Assembly (NCBI GenBank): GCA_902760845.1
Contig: CACWHX010000005.1
Coordinates: 1-51,928 of the forward strand
Length of the DNA: 51,928 nt
Direction: 5' to 3'
Source: Oscillospiraceae bacterium
GTDB lineage: Bacteria > Bacillota > Clostridia > Oscillospirales > Oscillospiraceae
Below the pieces are notes generated by a model. The model made no database searches, was not told the origin of the DNA, and saw nothing but the letters and a program-made list of their open reading frames with translations. This document shows, piece by piece, positions 23,852 through 33,151 of this stretch; within the stretch, counting starts at the first letter, position 1, and each line of letters begins with the position of its first letter. The translations under genes and the position numbers were made by a program.

Positions 23852-24262
23852 TTAATCCGTATCCTGCCGAAACGCGAACAGCCGCTGGCCGAGATAGTTC
23901 AGCCCCGTGAACAGGCACATCCCCACCAGCATGGAGACATTGTCCCGCACCGTGACGGTCGCGTTCGCGAGCAGGCGCAGGCACAGGGGCTTTGCGATGC
24001 CGTAGGCGAGGCCGTAGCACACCGCGATGTTCAGCGCGAAGCGCCAGACCTGCGCGGCGCTGCGCGCCCGGTTTCGGAACGTGAAATATTTGTTGAGAAA
24101 AAAGCTCAAAATACTCGTCAGAAGATAGTTTGCCGCCGAGGACACCCAATACGAGCAGTGCGCGAGATTGTACAGTCCAAACATGATCGCCGTGCCGACG
24201 AGCGTGTTGACCACGCCCACCAGCAGGAACCGCAGGAGCTTTTCGTCAAACAGCTTTTTCAC
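23852..24262 (-). CDS. GtrA-family membrane protein
   Basis: 136 residues, four membrane helices. LLRFLLVGVVNTLVGTAIMF opens the GtrA domain, and SFFLNKYFTFR is the conserved cytosolic loop. GtrA proteins are thought to flip polyprenyl-phosphate-linked sugars made by a partner glycosyltransferase. The start codon overlaps the stop of the upstream GT2 gene by 4 bp (ATGA), so the pair is translationally coupled and probably works together on wall or teichoic-acid glycosylation. Confidence 0.9.
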   Translation of the reverse strand: MKKLFDEKLLRFLLVGVVNTLVGTAIMFGLYNLAHCSYWVSSAANYLLTSILSFFLNKYFTFRNRARSAAQVWRFALNIAVCYGLAYGIAKPLCLRLLANATVTVRDNVSMLVGMCLFTGLNYLGQRLFAFRQDTD

Positions 24263-25224
24263 GCGCCCACGTCCTCCCGGTCATCCAGCAGCGTCTCCAC
24301 GCGGTAGCGCGGGCGGCCCTTGGCCTCCAGGTAGATTTTGCCCACATACTCGCCCACGACGCCGAGCGCCAGCAGCTGCAGCCCGCCGATTGCCCAGATG
24401 GACACGGCGAGACTCGACCAGCCGGTCACGGTATGGCCCGTGACATGGCGGATGAGAAACCAGATCAGCATCACGATGCTGACAAAAAACATCAAAACGC
24501 CAAGGCGCGTGATGCACCGGAGCGGCTGCACCGAGAGGGAGGTGACGCCCTCCCACGCGAACGACAGCATCTTCTTGAGCGGATATTTGCTCTCCCCGGC
24601 GAAGCGCTCGCCGCGCGCGTAGTAGACCACGCCGCTTTTGTAGCCCACGAGCGGGACGAGCCCGCGCAGGAAGAGATTCACCTCTCCGTATTCGGAGAGC
24701 GCGTCGAGCGCGCGGCGGCTCATGAGACGGTAGTCCGCGTGGTTGAACACCACGTCCGCGCCCAGCGCGCGCAGCACGCGGTAAAACCGCTCGGCGGACC
24801 GGCGCTTGAAGGCGGTGTCCGTCTCGCGCCTGGAGCGCACGCCGTACACCACATCGCAGCCCTCTGCGAACCGGTCGAGCATCTCGCCGATGGCGTTGAT
24901 GTCGTCCTGCAGATCGGCGTCCATGGAGATCACGCAGTCGGCGCGGTCGCGCAGCGTCATCAGCCCGCAGAGCAGCGCGTTCTGGTGCCCGCGGTTGCGC
25001 GTGAGCTTGATGCCGGAAAAGACGCGGTCGGCGTCGTGCAGCGCGGCGATCAGCTCCCACGTCCGGTCCCTGGAGCCGTCGTCGATGAAGCAGATGCGGC
25101 TCGCGTCCGTGATGCGCCCGTCGGCGCGCAGCTCGGCAAATTTTTCACGCAGCCGGCGCGCCGTCTCCGGCAGGACGGCCTCTTCGTTATAACAGGGGAT
25201 TGCGAGATAGAGTGTGACCGACAT
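24259..25224 (-). CDS. Family 2 glycosyltransferase, GtrB/dolichyl-phosphate mannosyltransferase type
   Basis: 321 residues. The N-terminal GT-A domain has YLAIPCYNEEAVLPET, FIDDGSRDRTWE and the metal motif MDADLQDD; two C-terminal membrane helices (about 230-250 and 268-288) anchor it. This is the GtrB/Csd layout, transferring a sugar from an NDP-sugar to polyprenyl phosphate on the inner face. GGAGG precedes the ATG. It is coupled to the GtrA gene. The sugar is not predictable; glucose and mannose are common in the family. Confidence 0.92.
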   Translation of the reverse strand: MSVTLYLAIPCYNEEAVLPETARRLREKFAELRADGRITDASRICFIDDGSRDRTWELIAALHDADRVFSGIKLTRNRGHQNALLCGLMTLRDRADCVISMDADLQDDINAIGEMLDRFAEGCDVVYGVRSRRETDTAFKRRSAERFYRVLRALGADVVFNHADYRLMSRRALDALSEYGEVNLFLRGLVPLVGYKSGVVYYARGERFAGESKYPLKKMLSFAWEGVTSLSVQPLRCITRLGVLMFFVSIVMLIWFLIRHVTGHTVTGWSSLAVSIWAIGGLQLLALGVVGEYVGKIYLEAKGRPRYRVETLLDDREDVGA

Positions 25225-25344
25225 AGCGCGCCTCCGATTTTCAAAATCAAAAAATCCACGTCACCACTGTATCACAGCCGCCGTGGGAATACAAGGGTAT
25301 CTCTGCCGCTGCGGTCGGGCATCCTAAACGCGGGAGGGATGATG

Positions 25345-25515
25345 ATGTCCAAGAAAAAGCGGCTCAAAAAGGACGTGGACGACCTCCGGCTGGAGCCGGA
25401 GATGCGCCTGTGCGAGAAGTTTGACGCGATGAGCGTTGCGAAGTTCCCGGTCGCGTCCCACAAGAAGATGGGCGTCCGCGTGGAGGACAACTGCGCCGAG
25501 GAGCACATCATGTGA
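25345..25515 (+). CDS. Uncharacterised 56-residue charged protein
   Basis: Too short to classify. It begins MSKKKRLKKDVDDLRLE and ends with VRVEDNCAEEHIM, with a single Cys. GGGAGGG lies 7 bases upstream; two further ATG codons sit directly before it (25339, 25342). It lies divergent from the GT2 gene and before a repeat-element remnant. Small proteins of this form recur in Clostridia genomes, but I cannot name a family. Moderately sure it is real because of the ribosome site and normal codon use. Confidence 0.55.
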   Translation: MSKKKRLKKDVDDLRLEPEMRLCEKFDAMSVAKFPVASHKKMGVRVEDNCAEEHIM

Positions 25516-25516
25516 C

Positions 25517-25640
25517 AGCCGCCTGTCAAAAGCCCCCGGCAGTGTTTCGCGGCGCGCCGCGAAGGAAAGGCAAACTGTTTTGCCCCCGAAGCAAGGCTTC
25601 GGGGGCAAAATCCCGTTCATTCCGTCGAAAAAAGCGACTC
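25517..25640 (+). repeat. Dispersed multi-hairpin element, copy D (shortened)
   Basis: It has the 5' motif CTGTCAAAAGCCCCCGGCAG, hairpin TTCGCGGCG/CGCCGCGAA and hairpin TTTTGCCCCCGAAG/CTTCGGGGGCAAAA. It then breaks down into a remnant CGTTCATTCCGTCGAAAA of the later modules. It lies between the 56-residue gene and the ferritin gene. Confidence 0.65.
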
Positions 25641-25647
25641 GCCGGAC

Positions 25648-26157
25648 TTAAAGCTGGAGCGACGGCGCGCTGTAGACGCGGGCGGCCAGCTCGCTGTTGA
25701 GCATATACAGACCCCTGGCGTCGCTGCCGAACAGATCCATCTTCGTGATGAGATCGGAGGCGTTCTTCTCCTCCTCGCCCTGCTCCTTCACAAACCAGTC
25801 GAGAAACTGCATCGTGCGGAAATCGTCCGCCGCCTTTGCCGCGCCGTAGATCGTGTGGATGAGCGACGTGACATATTTCTCATGCTCCAGCGCGGCCGCA
25901 AGCGGCTCGGAGAGCGCGGAATAGGTCTTGTCCGGCTTGGCGATGGCCTCCAGCGTGACGGTCTCGTCGTTGTTGTGCAGGAACGCATACATCAGCATGG
26001 CGTGATCCTGCTCCTCCTTGGCCTGAATCTCAAACCAGTTGGAGAAACCATCCAGCCCTCTGGAGGCATAAAAGTTCGCCATGTCCAGATACAGATATGC
26101 GGAATAGAGCTCCTTGTTGATCTGCTCGTTGAGCAGCGCGGAAACCTTTTTGTCCAT
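25648..26157 (-). CDS. ftnA: Ferritin
   Basis: 169 residues, non-heme bacterial ferritin length. Ferroxidase ligands are visible: Glu16 (NKELYSAYLYLDM), Glu49 and His52 (AKEEQDHAM), Glu93 (EHEKYV), Gln126 and Glu129 (KEQGEEEKNA). Assembles as a 24-mer that oxidises and stores iron, useful in an anaerobe facing oxygen. AAAGGAG precedes the ATG at 26157; the three-codon longer frame starts with GTG. Monocistronic, with a strong promoter. Confidence 0.95.
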   Translation of the reverse strand: MDKKVSALLNEQINKELYSAYLYLDMANFYASRGLDGFSNWFEIQAKEEQDHAMLMYAFLHNNDETVTLEAIAKPDKTYSALSEPLAAALEHEKYVTSLIHTIYGAAKAADDFRTMQFLDWFVKEQGEEEKNASDLITKMDLFGSDARGLYMLNSELAARVYSAPSLQL

Positions 26158-26187
26158 GAAAAACACTCCTTTTCAGATTCTGAGAGG

Positions 26188-26217
26188 ATTATAATACCCA
26201 ATTGCGCGCAATGTCAA
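26188..26217 (-). promoter_or_regulatory. Promoter of the ferritin gene
   Basis: Minus strand TTGACA (26217-26212), 18-bp spacer, TATAAT (26193-26188). The spacer contains the dyad TTGCGCGCAA; no Fur-like box was seen. Confidence 0.75.
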
Positions 26218-26231
26218 CCGCGCGGCGCGTT

Positions 26232-28112
26232 TTATGCCTCCGGAGCGGGGGAGACCGGCTCTGTCTCCGCCGCTTCCGCGCTCGTCTCCTCCCCGGGCTC
26301 GATTGGCGCGTCGTCCGCCGCCGGCGCTTCCGCCTCCGCGTCTGCCGCCGGCGCCTCCGCCGCGACGGCGGACGGCGTTGCCGCCGGCTGCGGTGCGGGC
26401 AGATCCTCGGTGCGCAACAGCATCGTGATGGCCTCGGCGCGCGTCGCGCCGCCGTGCGAGCGGATCGTCTGATCGGTGTAGCCCCGCACGACGCCGAGCG
26501 CGCACATGGCCGCGACATCCTCGCGCGCCCAGTCAGAGACGGTGTCGCCGTCCCGGAACGCGGCGAGCGGCGTGCCCGTCGTGTCAAGCGTGTGGCCGCC
26601 CGCGCGCAGATAGCGCGTCAGCATGGCGCAGAGCTCCTCGCGCGTGATGGGAGCGTCCGGCCTGAAGCTGCCGTCCGGATAGCCGCGCACGATATCCTGC
26701 GAGACGGCCCAGCACAGCGCGGGATAGTAATAGCTGCCCGGATCGGTGTCCGTGAAGGACTCTGCCGCCGCGCTGCCGGAAGGAAGGGCCATGCGGTAGA
26801 GCATCGTCACGAGCATGGCGCGGTTGAGCGCGGTGTCCGGCGCCATGATGCCCGGGGCAACGCCGTTGATGATCCCCTCTGATACGGCGCGGTCAAACGC
26901 GGCGTAGTGCCAGTTGGAAACGGTCACGTCGCGCATCACGTTTCCGTTTGCCGTATAGGTCAGCGTCTGTACGACGCTTGCGTCAAAGCCGGGGGCAAAG
27001 GCCCGCGCGCGGTAGGTCGTGCCGGGCACGGCGGCGATTGGCGCGGTGTAGACGGGGCTCTGCGCGGTGGGGTCGCTCTCGTCCGTCGTGTAGCGTATGG
27101 TCGCGTTCGGCGTCGCGCTTGTCATGGTGAGCTGTCCGCCCGCGAGCGTGAGCACCGGCGCCGCGGCCGGGAAGTAGCGGATCTCCTGCGCCACAGTGTC
27201 GGAGCGGACGCTGTTCCAGGAGATGACGCTCACGGCCTTGACGGTGCAAGCGGTCGAGAGCGTGAAGGGCCCGGTATAGCGCGTGCTGTTCGCGGGCGTG
27301 GGCGTCTCGCCGTTCGTGGTGTAATACACCGCGCCGCGGCTGTCGCCCGTGATGGTGACCAGATTGCCGGCGGCGCCGCTCTCGGCGCGGATCACGGGGT
27401 TTGCCACCGCGTCCGCGGTCGAGCCGGGATAGGCGCTGTAATACATGGTCGCGTTCTGCAGCGTGATGCCGCGGCGGTAAAACAGCTCGCTCACGGTTAC
27501 GAACTGGTATCCCTGCGCTTTCAGCGAGTCAATTGCGCGCAGCGCCGCGGGAATGGTCGTCGCGTGGATGTCGTGCATCAGCACGACCGCGCCGTCGCGC
27601 GCGTTGCGCATGATCTGCTGATAGACCTTTTCCGTGTTGCGGCTCTCCCAGTCGCGGGTGTCCACCGACCAGTAGAAGCACGGCACGCCCGCGATGTTCA
27701 GCACCGACTGGTTATACGAGCCGTAGGGCGGGCGGAGCATGTACACAGCGTCAAAGCCGAGCGCATTGTCAAGAATGCTGTCGGTCCTGGTGAGCTGGTC
27801 GCGCACGCCCGCGCTGCTGAGCGAGGTCAGATTCGGGTGGTTGTATGTATGGCTGCAGATCTGATGCCCCTCCAGCCATGCGCGCCGGACGACGGACGGG
27901 TAGGCCGAGGCGTTGACGCCCTGCATGAAGAAGGTGACCTTTGCGCCGCGCGCGGCGAGCCCGTCCAGCAGCTGGGTCGTATACTGCGAGGGGCCGTCGT
28001 CAAAGGTGAAAGCAATGAGCTTTTCGCCGTTCGCCGCCTTCGCCCCTGTTGCGGGCAGCAGCGCGCACAGCAGTAAAACCGCCAGAAAAAACGCAAGAGA
28101 CCGTCGTTTCAT
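26232..28112 (-). CDS. Secreted polysaccharide deacetylase with S-layer homology domains
   Basis: 626 residues. Signal peptide (1 to about 27). NodB deacetylase domain (about 30-215): TFDDGPSQ (Asp38/39), SHTYNHPNL (His88, His92), RPPYGSYN, WSVDTRDWES and LMHDIHATT, so the metal triad and catalytic residues are present. Two chitobiase/hexosaminidase C-terminal-like repeats follow (VYYTTNGETPTPAN; IRYTTDESDPTAQ). Three SLH domains (about 400-570) would bind it to pyruvylated wall polymer, and a Pro/Ala/Glu tail ends it. Likely removes N-acetyl groups from peptidoglycan or another surface glycan. GGGAGG precedes the ATG. Confidence 0.92.
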   Translation of the reverse strand: MKRRSLAFFLAVLLLCALLPATGAKAANGEKLIAFTFDDGPSQYTTQLLDGLAARGAKVTFFMQGVNASAYPSVVRRAWLEGHQICSHTYNHPNLTSLSSAGVRDQLTRTDSILDNALGFDAVYMLRPPYGSYNQSVLNIAGVPCFYWSVDTRDWESRNTEKVYQQIMRNARDGAVVLMHDIHATTIPAALRAIDSLKAQGYQFVTVSELFYRRGITLQNATMYYSAYPGSTADAVANPVIRAESGAAGNLVTITGDSRGAVYYTTNGETPTPANSTRYTGPFTLSTACTVKAVSVISWNSVRSDTVAQEIRYFPAAAPVLTLAGGQLTMTSATPNATIRYTTDESDPTAQSPVYTAPIAAVPGTTYRARAFAPGFDASVVQTLTYTANGNVMRDVTVSNWHYAAFDRAVSEGIINGVAPGIMAPDTALNRAMLVTMLYRMALPSGSAAAESFTDTDPGSYYYPALCWAVSQDIVRGYPDGSFRPDAPITREELCAMLTRYLRAGGHTLDTTGTPLAAFRDGDTVSDWAREDVAAMCALGVVRGYTDQTIRSHGGATRAEAITMLLRTEDLPAPQPAATPSAVAAEAPAADAEAEAPAADDAPIEPGEETSAEAAETEPVSPAPEA

Positions 28113-28192
28113 ACCGTTCCTCCCATAATCCGCCAACCAGTTTTTCTATCTTTTGCCGCCGCCGATCTTTTTTTTTGCCGCGGCATACATAA

Positions 28193-28222
28193 ATTATAAT
28201 ACAGGCAGGGAGGAAGAATCAA
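28193..28222 (-). promoter_or_regulatory. Promoter of the SLH deacetylase gene
   Basis: Minus strand TTGATT (28222-28217), 18-bp spacer, TATAAT (28198-28193). Confidence 0.65.
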
Positions 28223-28260
28223 CCCCAAAAGGAAAATTAAGAAGTTTAATAATCGAATAC

Positions 28261-28302
28261 ACCCGTCCTTTGCGTGCGCAACATCGCGCGCAAAGGACGG
28301 GT
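28261..28302 (-). terminator. Hairpin ending the metal-efflux operon
   Basis: 14-bp stem ACCCGTCCTTTGCG / CGCAAAGGACGGGT, 22 bases beyond the ATPase stop codon. The T tract is weak. Confidence 0.6.
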
Positions 28303-28324
28303 GCGGCTGATAAACTTTTATATA

Positions 28325-30193
<1,869 letters not shown>

Positions 30194-30196
30194 CGG

Positions 30197-30415
30197 CTAG
30201 CCCTCGATCTCAAAGTCCGGCTCGATCCTGCGGGCCACCTTCCGCATCTCCCGGAGCATGGTCCGCTCGTCCACGCCGTCGGCGTAGGTCACAACCATTT
30301 TCTGCGCCATGTAGCTGATGGTGACGGATTCGAGCCCGTCCAGCTCCGCGAGCTTGCGCTCCACGGCGGCGGCGCAATTGGCGCAATCGACTTCGATGCC
30401 ATACTTTTTCTGCAT
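30197..30415 (-). CDS. Stand-alone heavy-metal-associated (HMA) domain protein
   Basis: 72 residues with the ferredoxin-like HMA fold. The metal loop reads VDCANCAAAVE, i.e. CxxC at Cys11 and Cys14. Acidic residues elsewhere suggest transient docking. It ends 3 bp before the ATPase start, so it looks like the pump's missing N-terminal metal-binding domain encoded as a separate gene. It could hand metal to the pump or regulate it. The start follows AAAGGGG. Confidence 0.9.
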   Translation of the reverse strand: MQKKYGIEVDCANCAAAVERKLAELDGLESVTISYMAQKMVVTYADGVDERTMLREMRKVARRIEPDFEIEG

Positions 30416-30428
30416 GATGATGACCCCT

Positions 30429-30797
30429 TTACTTTTCCAAGATATGCTCCATGCCGAGCGCCAGCACGGAGCGAACGTGATCGTCGTCCAGCGCGTAGAA
30501 CACGGTCCTGCCGTCGCGCCGGAACCGCACGAGCTTGGCGTCCTTCAGGATGCGCAGCTGGTGGCTCACGGCGGACTGGCTGATGCCCAGCAGCTTTGCA
30601 ATGTCGCACACGCAGAGCTCTTTTTCAAAGAGCACATAGAGGATCTTGATGCGCGTCGTGTCGCCGAACATGCGAAACAGCTCCGCCAGATCGTAAAGTT
30701 GCTCGTCGTCCGGCAGCGCCGAGAGCACCTGCGCCACCGCGTCCTCGTGCACAAAGAGATAGTCGCACGTCGGGGCGCCTCCGTTTCGTCCGTCCAT
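30429..30797 (-). CDS. cadC: CadC/SmtB-type ArsR-family metal-sensing repressor
   Basis: 122 residues. Winged-helix core with recognition helix ISQSAVSHQLRILKDA (about 72-87). Metal ligands of both known sites are visible: N-terminal Cys11 with the ELCVCD motif Cys62/Cys64 (the CadC alpha-3N thiolate site) and Asp105, His107, His118 at the C-terminal dimer helix (alpha-5 zinc site). It should leave DNA when Cd, Pb or Zn binds. First gene of the operon, 13 bp before the HMA gene; AAGGAGGG precedes the ATG. A matching operator lies just upstream. Confidence 0.93.
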   Translation of the reverse strand: MDGRNGGAPTCDYLFVHEDAVAQVLSALPDDEQLYDLAELFRMFGDTTRIKILYVLFEKELCVCDIAKLLGISQSAVSHQLRILKDAKLVRFRRDGRTVFYALDDDHVRSVLALGMEHILEK

Positions 30798-30816
30798 ACC
30801 GGTCCCTCCTTCATTT

Positions 30817-30841
30817 GAACATATGAACGATTGTTCACATG
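30817..30841 (-). promoter_or_regulatory. ArsR/SmtB-type operator of the metal-efflux operon
   Basis: Imperfect dyad centred on TGAAC-N4-GTTCA (30824-30837), inside GAACATATGAACGATTGTTC. It lies just downstream of the -10 box at 30850-30845, so bound repressor would cover the transcription start. Confidence 0.75.
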
Positions 30842-30844
30842 TAT

Positions 30845-30873
30845 AGTAAACCACCGCACGGCGCGTTTGTCAA
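30845..30873 (-). promoter_or_regulatory. Promoter of the cadC-HMA-cadA operon
   Basis: Minus strand TTGACA (30873-30868), 17-bp spacer, TTTACT (30850-30845). Confidence 0.7.
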
Positions 30874-30980
30874 GAGGGGGGACGCAAAAAAAATCGGGAC
30901 CCGCCGCAAATCTTTGCGGACTTGCGGCGAATCCCCGCGTCGGACCCTCCCGCGCCGTGGGCGCGGCGGCATAAAAATTT

Positions 30981-31007
30981 CCGGGAGGGGCGTGGTGCCC
31001 CTCCCGG
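30981..31007 (-). terminator. Terminator of the acetoin dehydrogenase operon
   Basis: Stem CCGGGAGGGGC / GCCCCTCCCGG; on the minus strand AAATTTTTATG follows. The gap 30798-31137 also contains a CCGGT-CAAAGGC stem-loop at 31022-31062 and other GC hairpins, but no gene. Confidence 0.75.
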
Positions 31008-31137
31008 AACCGTCCCATGCGGGCCGGTACAAAGGCGCGGGCTTATCTGGCCTTTGCACCGGCACGTCCTGGGGCGGCGTTCGATTTTTTGCGTTCCCGG
31101 CGGCGCGGGCGCGCAAACGCCCCGCGCCCTTCGCGCG

Positions 31138-31437
31138 TCAGAAAATGTCGTCCCCGCTCTTGTAATCCAGCCCGGGGTGCGCGTCGAACCGGACGACGCC
31201 GATCTTCGCCGCGCCCGCGACCGCCTGCTCGATCATGGCGACGCCGCGCGCGCCGAAGCCGCCGCACAGCTCGATTGCGCCGCAGCCTGCCTCGGCCATT
31301 TCCTTTGCCGCCGCCGCGCCCTGCTCATAGCTGCTCACGCCGATGGATGTCAGGCGCACGGAGGGGGTCTCCACCGTGCCGCGATGCACGGCGGGATCGG
31401 CGCCGGCCGCGATGAAAATGAATGCCGCTTCCAACAT
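31138..31437 (-). CDS. DUF6506 family protein, last gene of the aco operon
   Basis: 99 residues, soluble, alternating beta/alpha: AAFIFIAAGADPAVHRGTVE, VRLTSIGVSSYEQGAAAAKE, AIELCGGFGARG. This pattern is that of the DUF6506 proteins as I recall them; no activity is known. It follows the E3 gene by 12 bp and precedes the operon terminator, so it is probably co-expressed with acetoin dehydrogenase. The conserved CGGFG loop could be a binding site. Confidence 0.75.
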   Translation of the reverse strand: MLEAAFIFIAAGADPAVHRGTVETPSVRLTSIGVSSYEQGAAAAKEMAEAGCGAIELCGGFGARGVAMIEQAVAGAAKIGVVRFDAHPGLDYKSGDDIF

Positions 31438-31449
31438 GGTGTGGTCACC

Positions 31450-33138
31450 TCACTTTCGATTGGGGATATGGATGGCTTTTTTGTCAACGGCGAGGGCGCA
31501 TTCGCGTACTGCCTCCGCCACCGTCGGGTGGCAGTGGATCGTGTCCGTGAACTCCTCCAGCGTCGCCTCCAGCCGAATCGCCAGCGCCGCCTCCTCGATC
31601 AGCTCCGTCGCGCTCGGCGCCAGAATGTGCACGCCCAGAATCTCGCCGTACTTCGTCCCCGCCAGAATCTTAATCATCCCGTCCGTGTGGCCCGCCACCA
31701 GGCTCCGCCCGTTCCCGCTCGTCGGGAACCGGCCCACCTTGTAGTCCAGCCCCAGCTCCTGCGCGCGCTCCTCTGTGTAGCCCACGCCGGCAAACTCCGG
31801 CCCGACGTATGCGCACGACGGGCTCTGCTCCGGGTCGAACGTCTTCTCGCCGCCCAGCGCGTTCTCCGCTGCACACTCGCCCATCGCCATCGCCGCGTGC
31901 GCCAGCATCAGCTTTCCCGTGCAGTCGCCAATCGCGTACACGCCCGGCACGTTCGTCTCCTGCTTCGCGTTCGTCTGGATGAACCCGTTCTCCACCGCGA
32001 TCCCGGCGTTCTCCAACCCCAGACCTTCGGTCGCGGGGCCGCGTCCCACGCTCAGCAGCACCTTCTCCGCGGCGAACGTCTGCTCCCCCTCCGGGGTCTT
32101 CACCGTCACCTGCGCGCCCGTGGCCGTGTCGGCGACGGACAGCACCTGCGACCCGGTGTGAATCTCCATCCCTTCGCCTTCCAGCTTCGCCTGCAGCATG
32201 GCCGTCAGCTCCGCGTCCATCCCCGGCAGCAGCTTCGGCATCATCTCGATCACCGTCACCTTCGTGCCGTACCGCAGATACACGCTCCCGAGCTCCAGCC
32301 CGATCACGCCGCCGCCGATCACCACCAGACTCTCCGGAATGTGATCCAGCTCCAGGCACGCCGTCGAGTCGATGCACGCCTTGCTCTCCTTCACGCCCGG
32401 AATCCCCGGAATGATCGGATACGACCCCGCCGCGATGATTACCTTGTCCGCCGTGTAGCTTTCGCCGCCGACGCTGACGGTCTTGGGCCCGGTAAACACC
32501 GCGTCGCCCGCCGCCAGCCGGACCTTGTTCGCCTTGATGAGCGCCCGGACGCCCGACGTCAGCTTTTCCACAACCGACGCCCGGAAGCCCTGGACCTTTT
32601 CCCAGTCCACCTGCACGTCGTTGCCGACGATCCCGATGTCCGCGCTCTGCGTTGCCGCCGCGTACACCTCCGAGGCGTGCAGCATCGCCTTCGTCGGCAT
32701 GCAGCCCCGGTTCAGGCACGTGCCGCCCACCTTGTCCTTCTCGATCAGCGTCACCTTCGCGCCCAGCTGCGCCGCGCGGATGGCCGCCACGTAGCCGCCC
32801 GGCCCGCCGCCGACCACCAGCACAGACCCGGCCTCCGCCGTCGCTGCTTCCGCTGCCGCCGGGGCCGCGGCTGCCGCCGCCGTCTCCGGCACGGCTTCGC
32901 CCGCCGCGCCGATCCAGCCCACGACCGCCTTGCACGGCGCCGTCTCGCCCGCGGGGACGAGGATCTTCAGCAGCACCCCGTCCACGTCCGACTCCACGTC
33001 GTTCGTCAGCTTATCCGTCGCCACCGTGTACAGCACGTCGCCCTTCGCGACCGTCTCGCCCTCCTGCTTCTTCCACTCGTCGATCGTCCCCTCGGTCATC
33101 GTCAGACCGAGCTTCGGCATCAGTAATTCAGTTGCCAT
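31450..33138 (-). CDS. acoL: Dihydrolipoyl dehydrogenase (E3) with N-terminal lipoyl domain
   Basis: 562 residues. An N-terminal lipoyl domain (1 to about 76, lipoyl Lys43 in TDKLTN) and Ala/Pro linker precede a complete flavoprotein: FAD motif VVGGGPGGYVAAI, redox disulfide GGTCLNRGC (Cys141, Cys146), NAD motif VVIGGGVIGLELGS, and the catalytic His in HCHPTVAEA. It reoxidises dihydrolipoamide with NAD+. Lipoyl-fused E3s occur in several Gram-positive 2-oxoacid/acetoin complexes. It follows the E2 gene by 13 bp. Confidence 0.95.
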   Translation of the reverse strand: MATELLMPKLGLTMTEGTIDEWKKQEGETVAKGDVLYTVATDKLTNDVESDVDGVLLKILVPAGETAPCKAVVGWIGAAGEAVPETAAAAAAPAAAEAATAEAGSVLVVGGGPGGYVAAIRAAQLGAKVTLIEKDKVGGTCLNRGCMPTKAMLHASEVYAAATQSADIGIVGNDVQVDWEKVQGFRASVVEKLTSGVRALIKANKVRLAAGDAVFTGPKTVSVGGESYTADKVIIAAGSYPIIPGIPGVKESKACIDSTACLELDHIPESLVVIGGGVIGLELGSVYLRYGTKVTVIEMMPKLLPGMDAELTAMLQAKLEGEGMEIHTGSQVLSVADTATGAQVTVKTPEGEQTFAAEKVLLSVGRGPATEGLGLENAGIAVENGFIQTNAKQETNVPGVYAIGDCTGKLMLAHAAMAMGECAAENALGGEKTFDPEQSPSCAYVGPEFAGVGYTEERAQELGLDYKVGRFPTSGNGRSLVAGHTDGMIKILAGTKYGEILGVHILAPSATELIEEAALAIRLEATLEEFTDTIHCHPTVAEAVRECALAVDKKAIHIPNRK

Positions 33139-33151
33139 AGTCGTTCTCTCC

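Noticed and set aside
30922..33126. 734-codon plus-strand frame across the E3 gene
   Set aside because: Antisense to a full-length, motif-complete E3; the translation is Arg-rich and featureless.
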